From assembly GCA_024226515.1 (NCBI GenBank), contig JAAELQ010000228.1, forward strand, positions 40,556 to 104,555: DNA of 64,000 bases, read 5' to 3'. Position 1 is the first letter of the stretch; every line of letters begins with the position of its first letter. The translations under genes were made by a program, and so were the position numbers. The stretch is from a bacterium (GTDB taxonomy: Bacteria; Acidobacteriota; Polarisedimenticolia; Polarisedimenticolales; Polarisedimenticolaceae). This document shows, piece after piece, positions 24,744 to 33,300 of the stretch. The notes beneath the pieces are model-generated. The model saw nothing but the letters and a program-made list of their open reading frames with translations, made no database searches and was not told where the DNA came from.

Positions 24744-26105
24744 CTAGTCTTGCGTCACGTCGTCGGAGATGCCCTCGCTGCGCTCGCGCGCGACGTAGCG
24801 ACCGCAGTCACGCGCGCGATAGAACTCCTCGTCGTCCGTCGACAGGTCGCGCGACTCGTCACGCTTGGCCCAGTAGATCGTCCGGCAACGCTCGGCCTCT
24901 TGCTCGAGATCCGCCGCGGCCACCGCGGCGTCGTAGGCCGCATCGTTGGCCGAGATGGCACGTTCGGCCTGCTGCAGGCGCGCCAGGGTCGACTGGAGCT
25001 GCGACTTCAGCGACGTCGCGCGTTTTCCTGCCTCGTCGTCCAGTTGCAGCGCGCGCTCGACCGACGCCAGCGCGTTGCGCGTCAACTCGACGTCGCGTTG
25101 CACCTCGTCGACGGTGGAGTGCTCGGCGCGTAGCCGGGTCAGCCGTGCCACGGCGAGCTCGACGTGAGCATCGGGGTCCTTCGGCGAGCACTCGATGGCG
25201 CGCCCGGCCCAGGTCTCGGCCGTCGAGTGTCGATCCAGCTCGTTCGATGCCTTGGCCAGCAGCGTGTGCGTCACGCACTGCTCGGGGTGTGCCTCGGCGA
25301 CCGGGGTCAGCGTATCGACCAGGTCGGATTCCCGTCCGGCGGCCAGCAGGGTCCGGGCGTAGGTCTCGACGGCCTCCGGGTTGTCCCGCTCGAACTCGAA
25401 CCAGGCCCGTGTGTCGTCGGCCGCTGCGGCGAGGAGCTGCCCGCGCCGCGCCTTGTTGCGCGGCGACAGCGCCCAGTAGTGCGACCACTGCGCCAGGTAC
25501 TGCGCGATCTTCTGCGCGCGCGCTCCCTCGACGCCGGCTTCGTCGAGCTGGCGCAGATTGTCCAGCGCGCAGTCGTAGTCTCCCGTGCGCTGGCAGGCGA
25601 TGGCGAGGTAATACGAGGGGTCCGCGTCGAATCCGGCCTGCTGCGCGTGCTCGCCCAGCGTCACGCGGGCGCCGTCGTATTGCTTGGCCATGAACTGGGC
25701 GTAGCCCAGCTTCAGCCGAGTCTGTTCGAGAGACGTATCCGGAGCCGACTCCGTCGCGCGCTGGAGCGCCGGCACGGCGGTGGCGTAGTCCTTCTTGTTG
25801 TACAGCAGTTGGCCGACGCCGGAGTACGCGGCAAACACGTCGGTCTCCGGATCGACCTCGAGCGCGAGGCCCATCGCCTCTTCGCCCCGCTTGGCTTGAC
25901 CCATCAGGTAGTGGCACTGCGCGAGCGTCACGTAGCCCGGAGCCCAGGTTGGGTTCTGTTCGGTCAGGTCGCGGAACTTGGCCGCGGCTTGCTCGTAATC
26001 GCCGCTCTCGAACGCGGCCTTGGCCTCTTCGTACGTCGAGGCCGACGCGGGCAGCAATAGACCGGTGAGGAGCAGCAGCGCGATCGCCAGGGTGGTTTTC
26101 TTCAT
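24744..26105 (-). CDS. Secreted tetratricopeptide-repeat protein
   Basis: 453 residues. The ATG at 26105 gives a signal peptide (MKKTTLAIALLLLTGLLLPA) and has a GGAGG site; a longer upstream frame lacks one. TPR units are visible from residue 24, beginning YEEAKAAFESGDYEQAAAKF, then GYVTLAQCHYLMGQAKRG, and on through about residue 310. The C-terminal third (about 320-453) is helical, rich in Ala, Glu and Arg, and may form a coiled coil. TPR proteins usually act as protein-binding scaffolds; no partner can be named. It is the first gene of the leftward run with alkaline phosphatase and acylase. Confidence 0.85.
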   Translation of the reverse strand: MKKTTLAIALLLLTGLLLPASASTYEEAKAAFESGDYEQAAAKFRDLTEQNPTWAPGYVTLAQCHYLMGQAKRGEEAMGLALEVDPETDVFAAYSGVGQLLYNKKDYATAVPALQRATESAPDTSLEQTRLKLGYAQFMAKQYDGARVTLGEHAQQAGFDADPSYYLAIACQRTGDYDCALDNLRQLDEAGVEGARAQKIAQYLAQWSHYWALSPRNKARRGQLLAAAADDTRAWFEFERDNPEAVETYARTLLAAGRESDLVDTLTPVAEAHPEQCVTHTLLAKASNELDRHSTAETWAGRAIECSPKDPDAHVELAVARLTRLRAEHSTVDEVQRDVELTRNALASVERALQLDDEAGKRATSLKSQLQSTLARLQQAERAISANDAAYDAAVAAADLEQEAERCRTIYWAKRDESRDLSTDDEEFYRARDCGRYVARERSEGISDDVTQD

Positions 26106-26213
26106 CTTTCGACCCTCCAGACCAACAGACACCTTCACTAACAAAAGGTTCCACGGCGGGCGCCGAGGGGCTCGCGAACTGGGAGATTCGCGCGGGTTGT
26201 CTGCAGCAGTCGG

Positions 26214-26235
26214 CCGTTTTTCCCCGGAAAAACGG
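26214..26235. terminator. Rho-independent-like terminator (palindrome with T/A runs)
   Basis: CCGTTTTTCC, two C, then GGAAAAACGG form a perfect ten-base inverted repeat. On the minus strand it lies 13 bases after the stop of the giant propeller gene at 26249, where a terminator is expected. The T-rich stretch is inside the stem rather than after it, so efficiency is uncertain. Confidence 0.4.
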
Positions 26236-26248
26236 TAATTGGGCAGGC

Positions 26249-29200
26249 TCAGGGGCAGGCAGGCGTTCGCTCGACGCCGGGGGAGGCGCCGCCCCAGCTA
26301 CCGGTCGAGGGGGCGAGCGGGCGCACCAAGTAGTGGATCACGCCGCCCGGGGCAGGGGACGCGACGTCGACCCAGAACAGGTCGGAAGTGGCCACCGCGA
26401 GGCACGCCGGCGAGAACTGCGGGGTCAGCGCGCGCGCGGCCTCGTACGACGTGGCACCCGGCTGGGCGGGCCACGAGAACTCGTAGCGCACGGCCGGGTT
26501 GTAGAAGCCGGCCAGGCCCCCGAGCTCGTCGACCAGCCCGAAGCCTGCGTCGCCGTCGCACTGGTTGTCCAGGCCGTCGTTGATCTCCGGAGCGCCGGGG
26601 TGGATCGTCGCGTCGTCGTCGTCGCAGTCGCCCTCGCAGTCCGAGAACAGATCGAGGTCGTCGTCGATCTCGGCGGCGGGAACGAGCAGGTCGCAGTCGT
26701 CGTCGATGCCGTTGCACAGCTCCGGAGCACCGGGGTAGATCGTCGGCTCGGCGTCGTTGCAGTCGCACGGGGCGCCGGCACGGTCGCCGTCCACGTCGGT
26801 CTGATCCGGATCGAAGATGCCGGGGCACACGTCGCACAGGTCGAACGTGCCGTCGCCGTCCGCGTCGGGGTCGAAGCGCAGCGCGAACAGCTCGAACTTC
26901 TCGTTCCCGAGCTGGTCGGCGCGATAGACGACACCCGCACCGTCCGGTGTGACACGCGCCGTCCCCGCGTCGCCGTCCGGGATCAGCGCGGCGTTGAGCT
27001 TGTTCGACGCGCCGCCGGTCAGCGGCGCCTCGTAGATCTCGAATCGATCGTCGACCTCCAGGTCGGCCTGGTAGATCACTTTCGAGGCGTCGGGTGTGAA
27101 ATCGAGCTCGAACGTCACGTCGCCATCGGGAACCAGCGGAGCGTTGAGCTTGATCGGTGCGACGCCCCCGAGGTACGGCACGGCGTAGATCTCGAGGGTC
27201 TCGTCCGTGTCCTGGTCCGCCCAGTAGACGACCGTCTGCCCGTCGGGCGCGAAGACGAACCCTCGAACGTCGCCCGTCACGGGGAGCGAGCCGTTGAGCG
27301 GCGTCAGCGTCCCGCCGGCCGACTTGATCGACAGGAGATCGTAGCGGCCGGACTGGAACAGATCCGCGATGTAGACGACGTGGGACGAGTCCGGTGTGAA
27401 CGCGAACTGCTGGATCCAGTCGACCGTGCTCCCGATCGTCAACGAAATCTCGGCGCCGCCCTGGATCGGGGCCCAGTAGAGGCCGCTGTTGAAGTCGTTG
27501 TAGACGACGCTGGTCGAGCTCGGCGCGACGGCGTACCCGGAGACCTGCATCGTGCTGATCTGCGTCGGCTCGACGCCGCCGGCCAGCGGTACGCTGAACA
27601 GCTCGCTGGCCTCGAAGACGACCGTGCCGCCGTCGGCGCTGATCAGGAACGACTGAGCCGAGAACACGTCCGTCCCGCTGATCGCCTCGGCCGTGCCCCC
27701 GGCCACGGGAACGCGCAACAGACGAAACCCGTGGTTGGCCTGATCGTCCGCACGCAGGACGACGGTCGCTCCATCGGGGGTGAAGGCGAAGTCCACCACG
27801 TCCCCCTCCGCGACGAGCGCAGGGTTGAGCCGGACGGGGGCCCCGCCGTCGATCGGCACGCTGAACAGCTCGACCTTGTCATCCGTGTCCTGATCGGCGA
27901 GGTAGACGACGCGGGACGAGGTCGGATCGATGCCGAACCGCGAGATCCCGCCCCCGGCGACCAGGTCGCCGCTGAGCCGCAACGCCGTGCCCCCCGCCGT
28001 CGGGACGCCGAACAGCTCGTCGATCCCGTCGACGTTCTGGTCCGCGAGGTAGACCGTCCACGCACCGTCGGGGGAGAGCAGGAAGTTCCTGTCGACGTCG
28101 CCCCCGTCGACGAGGTCGCCGTTGAGCCGCATCGACGCGCCGCCGTCGAGCGGGAGGGAGTACAGCTCGAAGCGCTGGTCCTCGTCCCCATCGGCGCGGT
28201 ACACGAGCCGCGCGCCGTCGGACGTGATCCTGTAGAACGGGAAGCCGTCGACGTCGCCGCCGTCGGTCAACGGGGTCGAGACGCGGACCGCGGGGCCCTG
28301 GTCCGGGTTGTGCCGCGTGACGCAGTTGTCCGCGCCCGCGCACAGGCCGTCGCCGTCCTCATCGTCCTTCGCGTCGAGTGGGCAGGGATCGCACGCGTCG
28401 CCGCGGCCGTCGCCGTCCGAGTCGAACTGCCCCGCGTTGAACACGCTCGGGCAGTTGTCCTCGGTGCAGACGAACCCATCGCCGTCACCGTCGTCCAGGT
28501 CGCCGGAGGGGCAGGGATCGCACGCGTCGCCCAGCCCGTCCCCGTCGGTGTCGAGCTGATCTTCGTTGATCGAGACCGGGCAGTTGTCGCACAGGTCGCC
28601 CACGCCGTCCGCGTCGCCGTCCGCCTGCCCCGGGTTGAGGCCGGAGGCGCAGTTGTCGCACGTGTCGCTGATGCCGTCGCCGTCGCCGTCGGTCGCCGCG
28701 GGGAGCGTTCCGTTGACATGCGTGTCGGGAAACAACGTCGCGGGCTGGCTCAGCGTGTCCTGCACGGTCACGTCGTCGAGGAACCACCCGTCGTCGCCCG
28801 GCGTCGGGTTGTAGACGAACAGGCTTTCCCAGTTCTCGGTGGCCCCGACCTGCAGCCCGCTGGCCAGAAAACGCAGCCGGATGCGTTGCCCGCGGAACTG
28901 CTGGAGGTTGAAGCGCGACTCGATCCAGGTGCCGGGGCCGCTGCTGCCGGCCAGGCCCGGTCCGTCGGCATAGCCGAGCCTCTCGGGGTCGAACGCGCTG
29001 AACGTGTCGCCGATGCGGGTGTACGTCTTCACCGGAAAACAAGTGGACGACGGACCGAATCGGCGGTCCGGATCTGCCGGGTCGAAGAAGTCGTCCTCGG
29101 TCGAGCCGTCGTCGACGGGGTCGAACGTGCACTGGCTGTAGTTGTCCGACCCGCGCTGGTCGTAGACGTTGCGGTGCGGCTCGACGCGCATCCAGTCGCT

Positions 29201-30259
29201 TGCCTGGTCGCCGAACGCATCGGCGAGCTGCGCCATCACCACGCCACGATCCGCCGACTCGAACAGCGGCGCGCCGATCGACCGGTCGTCGAGAAAATCG
29301 ACCTGGTGCTTGATCGACAGCATCGGATCGGCCTCGACGCAGCCCTCGCCCGGAGGACAGTCCTGGGCGGACGTACAGGTCGTCGTGCGGGTCGTCTCGC
29401 ACACGCGGTCCCAGCCGAGATTGATCGGGGCCGTCGTTACCACCGCCTCCATCACGCCGGCGGGCGTCGTGTAGCCTTCGCTCCCGCCGAGATCGATGCC
29501 GAAGTGCAGCGAGTGCGTCCCGCCGAAGCCGCGCCCGCCCCACGGCTCGGCCGGGCCGTCGACGTGCCAGAACACGGCGTCGGCGTGGGTCGGGTGGTCG
29601 CCGGGGTAGCAGTCCACGATCACGCCGTACGAGTTGGAGGCGATCCAGTCGGGATCGACGTACTGACAGCGCGTGCCGTCCGCGCTCGCGGGGTCGTTCA
29701 GTTGCGAGTCGAGGTTCTGGACCGAGAACGCGCCCAGGTCGCCGCTCTCGAACCCCTCGAAGAAGCTGGACGCGCCGGAGCCGCCGACGGCGTCGAGATC
29801 GAGCGGGACGACGAGCGTGGCGGGGTCGGTCGGGGCGAACAACTCGTCCGAGGCAACCTGGACGTCGAATGCGACGGAGAAGTCCTGGTGCACGTTCATT
29901 CCGGACGCCGCGCGGTCGACATCGCCGACCGCGAACTCGAACGGCGTTCCGAGCTCGGTCACGACGCCCGGCGCGAGACTCTCGAACTGGATCGTGTCGC
30001 GAGTCACGCAGCGCAGGAGTGGCGAGTCGCTCGACAGGGTGACGCGGACGTTGGTGAGGTCCGAGCCGGAGGTGTTGTGCACCGTCAGGAACAGCTGAAT
30101 GGTCTCGTTGGTGTCCGCGAAGCCGTCCTGATCCCCGTCGTCGACGATCCGTGTGCGTTCCACGGCAAGCCCCCCGGCGAGCGCGGTCGGGGCGACAAGC
30201 AGCAGCGCCAGCAGGACGCCGACGGTGCGCAGCGACGACTCTGGACGGTGTACGCGCAT
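26249..30259 (-). CDS. Giant secreted thrombospondin-3 / PD40 beta-propeller / MopE-motif protein, copy A
   Basis: 1336 residues. A signal peptide (residues 1-28, ending ALA) is followed by a CARDB-like domain (about 30-160; DDGDQDGFADTNETIQLFL) and a jelly-roll-like module (about 165-490; FFEGFE to GDDGWFLDDVTV). Both also occur in the giant subtilases. Thrombospondin type 3 repeats follow (about 493-640; DGDGDG, CDNC, DTDGDGLGDACD). Ten TolB/PD40-like blades (about 650-1160) have the pattern SPDG, VVYRAD, ELYxVPxxGG. A second thrombospondin-3 stretch carries two MopE-type motifs (ELCNGIDDDCD and PGAPEINDGLDNQCDGD). The last 80 residues are the shared C-terminal domain (HYLVRPLAPSTGSWGG). 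Many Asp residues suggest calcium binding. Its role is probably adhesive or structural; no catalytic motif is seen. Confidence 0.88.
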   Translation of the reverse strand: MRVHRPESSLRTVGVLLALLLVAPTALAGGLAVERTRIVDDGDQDGFADTNETIQLFLTVHNTSGSDLTNVRVTLSSDSPLLRCVTRDTIQFESLAPGVVTELGTPFEFAVGDVDRAASGMNVHQDFSVAFDVQVASDELFAPTDPATLVVPLDLDAVGGSGASSFFEGFESGDLGAFSVQNLDSQLNDPASADGTRCQYVDPDWIASNSYGVIVDCYPGDHPTHADAVFWHVDGPAEPWGGRGFGGTHSLHFGIDLGGSEGYTTPAGVMEAVVTTAPINLGWDRVCETTRTTTCTSAQDCPPGEGCVEADPMLSIKHQVDFLDDRSIGAPLFESADRGVVMAQLADAFGDQASDWMRVEPHRNVYDQRGSDNYSQCTFDPVDDGSTEDDFFDPADPDRRFGPSSTCFPVKTYTRIGDTFSAFDPERLGYADGPGLAGSSGPGTWIESRFNLQQFRGQRIRLRFLASGLQVGATENWESLFVYNPTPGDDGWFLDDVTVQDTLSQPATLFPDTHVNGTLPAATDGDGDGISDTCDNCASGLNPGQADGDADGVGDLCDNCPVSINEDQLDTDGDGLGDACDPCPSGDLDDGDGDGFVCTEDNCPSVFNAGQFDSDGDGRGDACDPCPLDAKDDEDGDGLCAGADNCVTRHNPDQGPAVRVSTPLTDGGDVDGFPFYRITSDGARLVYRADGDEDQRFELYSLPLDGGASMRLNGDLVDGGDVDRNFLLSPDGAWTVYLADQNVDGIDELFGVPTAGGTALRLSGDLVAGGGISRFGIDPTSSRVVYLADQDTDDKVELFSVPIDGGAPVRLNPALVAEGDVVDFAFTPDGATVVLRADDQANHGFRLLRVPVAGGTAEAISGTDVFSAQSFLISADGGTVVFEASELFSVPLAGGVEPTQISTMQVSGYAVAPSSTSVVYNDFNSGLYWAPIQGGAEISLTIGSTVDWIQQFAFTPDSSHVVYIADLFQSGRYDLLSIKSAGGTLTPLNGSLPVTGDVRGFVFAPDGQTVVYWADQDTDETLEIYAVPYLGGVAPIKLNAPLVPDGDVTFELDFTPDASKVIYQADLEVDDRFEIYEAPLTGGASNKLNAALIPDGDAGTARVTPDGAGVVYRADQLGNEKFELFALRFDPDADGDGTFDLCDVCPGIFDPDQTDVDGDRAGAPCDCNDAEPTIYPGAPELCNGIDDDCDLLVPAAEIDDDLDLFSDCEGDCDDDDATIHPGAPEINDGLDNQCDGDAGFGLVDELGGLAGFYNPAVRYEFSWPAQPGATSYEAARALTPQFSPACLAVATSDLFWVDVASPAPGGVIHYLVRPLAPSTGSWGGASPGVERTPACP

Positions 30260-30337
30260 GACCCTGCCCTCGAAGCGTGAACGGGTACCCCTACAATCAG
30301 TACGGCGAAAAAAACGCTTCCGGAGGGCAGAAGTGGG

Positions 30338-30364
30338 CTATTCCGGCAGGAAATAGGTCATCCG
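30338..30364 (-). pseudogene. Remnant of GNAT acetyltransferase 3' end (duplication scar)
   Basis: On the minus strand these 27 bases read RMTYFLPE followed by TAG. The intact GNAT gene ends RMTYTLPK followed by TAG at 34465-34491. The similarity continues downstream of the stop into the leader of the propeller gene in both places. The remnant has no start and cannot be expressed alone; it marks the breakpoint of the tandem duplication that made the two propeller genes. Confidence 0.75.
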
Positions 30365-30380
30365 CGTTTCGGGCGTGGGC

Positions 30381-33300
30381 TCAGGGACAGACGGGCAAGC
30401 GCTCGACGCCGGTGGAGGTGCGGCCCCAGCTACCCGGCGAGGGCGCCAGCGGGCGCACCATGTAGTGCGACAGGCCGCCCGGGGCGGGGGACGCGGCGTC
30501 GACCCAGAACAGGTCGGACGTCGTCACCGCGAGGCACGCCGACGAGAACTGCGGGGTCGGCGAGCGCGCGGCCTCGTACGACGTGGCGCCCGGCTGGGCG
30601 AGCCACGAGAACTCGTCGCGTTCTGCGGGGTTGTAGAAGCCGGCCAGCCCCGAGAGCTCGTCGACCAGCCCGAAGCCGGCGTCGCCCGCGCACTGATTGT
30701 CGAGCCCGTCGTTGATCTCCGGCGCGCCCGGGTGGATCGTTGCGTCGGTGTCGTCGCAGTCGCCCTCGCAGTCCGCGAACAGGTCGAGGTCGTTATCGAT
30801 CTCGGCGACGGGGACGAGCAGGTCGCAGTCGTCGTCGATGCCGTTGCACAGCTCCGGCGCGCCGGGGTAGATCGTCGGCTCGGCGTCGTTGCAGTCGCAC
30901 GGGTCGCCGGCGCGGTCGCCGTCCGCGTCGGCCTGATCCGGATTGAAGATGCCGGGACACACGTCGCACAGGTCGAATGCGCCGTCGCCGTCCGCGTCGG
31001 AATCGAAGCGCAGCGCGAACAGCTCGAACTTCTCGTTCACGAGCTGGTCGGCGCGGTAGACGACCCCCGCTCCGTCGGGCGTGACGCGCGCGTCGCCCGC
31101 GTCGCCGTCCGGGATCATTGCGGCGTTGAGCTTGTTCGAGGCTCCGCCGGTCAGCGGCGCCTCGTAGATCTCGAATCGTTCGTCGACCTCCAGGTCGGCC
31201 CGGTAGATCACCGTATCGGCCGTGAAGTCGAACTTGAACGTCACGTCGCCGCCGGGGACCAGTGGAGCGTTGAGCTTGATCGGCGCGACGCCTCCGATGG
31301 TCGGCACGGCGTAGATCTCGACCGTTTGGTCCGTGTCCTCGTCCGCGCGGTAGACGACCGTCTGCCCGTCCGGAGCGAAGTCGAACTCGTCAACGTCGCC
31401 CGTCACGGGGAGCGAACCGTTGATCTGCGTCACCGTGCCGCCGGCAGCCTTGATCGACAGGAGATCGTAGCGGCTGCTCTGGAACACATCCGCGATGTAG
31501 ACGACGCGGGTAGAGTCCGGCGTGAAGGCGAACTGCCGGATCGTGTTGAATGCCCCTCCGTTGGTCAACGACACCTCGGCGCCGCCCTGGATCGGGGCCC
31601 AGTACAGGCCCGTGCCGGAATCGGCGATGTAGATGACTCCGGTCGAGTTGGGCGCGACGGCGTAAGAGTAAGCGAAGACCTGCGACGTGCTGATCTGCGT
31701 CGGTTCCACGCCACCGGCCAGCGGTACGCTGAACAGCTCGTTGGCGTCGAACACGACCGTGTCGCCGTCGGGGCTGATCAGGAACGACTGGATGAACACG
31801 CCCGACCCGCTGATCGCCTCGGCCGTGCCCCCGCTCGTGGGGACGCGCAACAGGCGAAAGCCCTGGTCGACCTCGTCGTCCGCGTGCAGGACGACGGTCG
31901 CGCCGTCGGGGGTGAAGGCGTAGTCGACCACGTCCCCCCCCGCGACGAGCGCAGGGTTGAGCCGGACGGGGACGCCGCCGTCGATCGGCACGCTGAACAG
32001 CTCGAGCATGTTATCCGTGTCCTGATCGGCGAGGTAGACGACGTGGGACGATGTCGGGTCGATGTCGAACCACGAGACCCCGCCCCCCGCGACCAGGTCG
32101 CCGTTGAGCCGCACCGAGGCGCCGCCCGCGGTCGGCACGCTGAACAGCTCGTCGATCCCGTCGACGTTCTGGTCCGCGAGGTAGACCGTCCACGCACCGT
32201 CGGGGGAGAGCAGGAAGCGCTGGGCGACGTCGCCTCCGTCGACGAGGTCGCCGTTGAGGCGTATCGACGTGCCGCCCTCGAGCCGGGCGGAGTACAGCTC
32301 GAAGCGCTGGTCCTCGTCCCCATCGGCGCGGTACACGAGCCGCGCGCCGTCGGCCGTGACCTTGTAGAACGGGGAGCCGTCGACGTCGCCGCCTTCGGTC
32401 AACGGGGCGGAGATGCGGACCGCGGGGCCCTGGTCCGCGTTGTGCCGCGTGACGCAGTTGTCCGCGCCCGCGCACAGGCCGTCGCCGTCCTCGTCGTCCT
32501 TCGCGTCCAGCGGGCAGGGATCGCACACGTCGCCTCGACCGTCGCCGTCCGAGTCGAGCTGTCCCGCGTTGAAGACGCCCGGACAGTTGTCCGCGGTGCA
32601 GACGAGCCCGTCGCCGTCACCGTCGTCCAGATCGCCGGTTGGGCACGGGTCGCAGGCATCGCCCAGTCCGTCGCCGTCGGTGTCGAGCTGATCCTCGTTG
32701 ATCGAGGACGGGCAGTTGTCGCACAGGTCCCCCACACCGTCCGCGTCGCCGTCCGCCTGCCCCGGGTTGAGGCCGGAGGCGCAGTTGTCGCATGTATCGG
32801 TGAAGCCGTCGCCGTCGCCGTCGAGCGCGGCGGGAAGTCCTCCGTTGACCCGAGTATCGGGAAACAGCGTCGCCGGCTGGCTCAGCGTGTCGCGCACGGT
32901 CACGTCGTCGAGGAACCACCCGTCGTCGCCCGCGCTCGGGTTGTAGCCGAACAGGCTCTCCCATTCCTCGAAGGTCCCGATATTCATCGCGCTGCTCAGG
33001 AAACGCAGCCGGATGCGCTGTCCGCGGAACTGCTGGAGGTTGAAACGCGACTCGACCCAGGTTCCGGGGCCGCTGTTGCCGGCCAGGCCCGGTCCGTCGG
33101 CATGGCCGAGGTTCGCGGGGTCGAACGCGTTGAACGTGTCGCCGATGCGGGTGTACGTCTTCACCGGAAAACAGGTGGACGACGGACCGAGACGGCGGTC
33201 CGGATCCTCCGGGTAGAAGAAGTCGTCCTCGGTCGAGCCGTCGTCGACCGGGTCGAACACGCAATTGTTGTAGTTGTCCGACGCGCGCTGGTCGTAGACG

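Larger units (their letters stand above)
26249..30364. repeat. Tandem duplication unit A (propeller gene plus leader plus GNAT 3' scrap)
   Basis: This unit is homologous along its length to 30381-34491. Homology covers the whole giant gene, the region upstream of its start, and ends at 30364 inside a duplicated copy of the last codons of the GNAT gene. Beyond 30364 (CGTTTCGGG) it no longer matches the sequence beyond 34491, so the junction is visible to the base. Confidence 0.8.
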
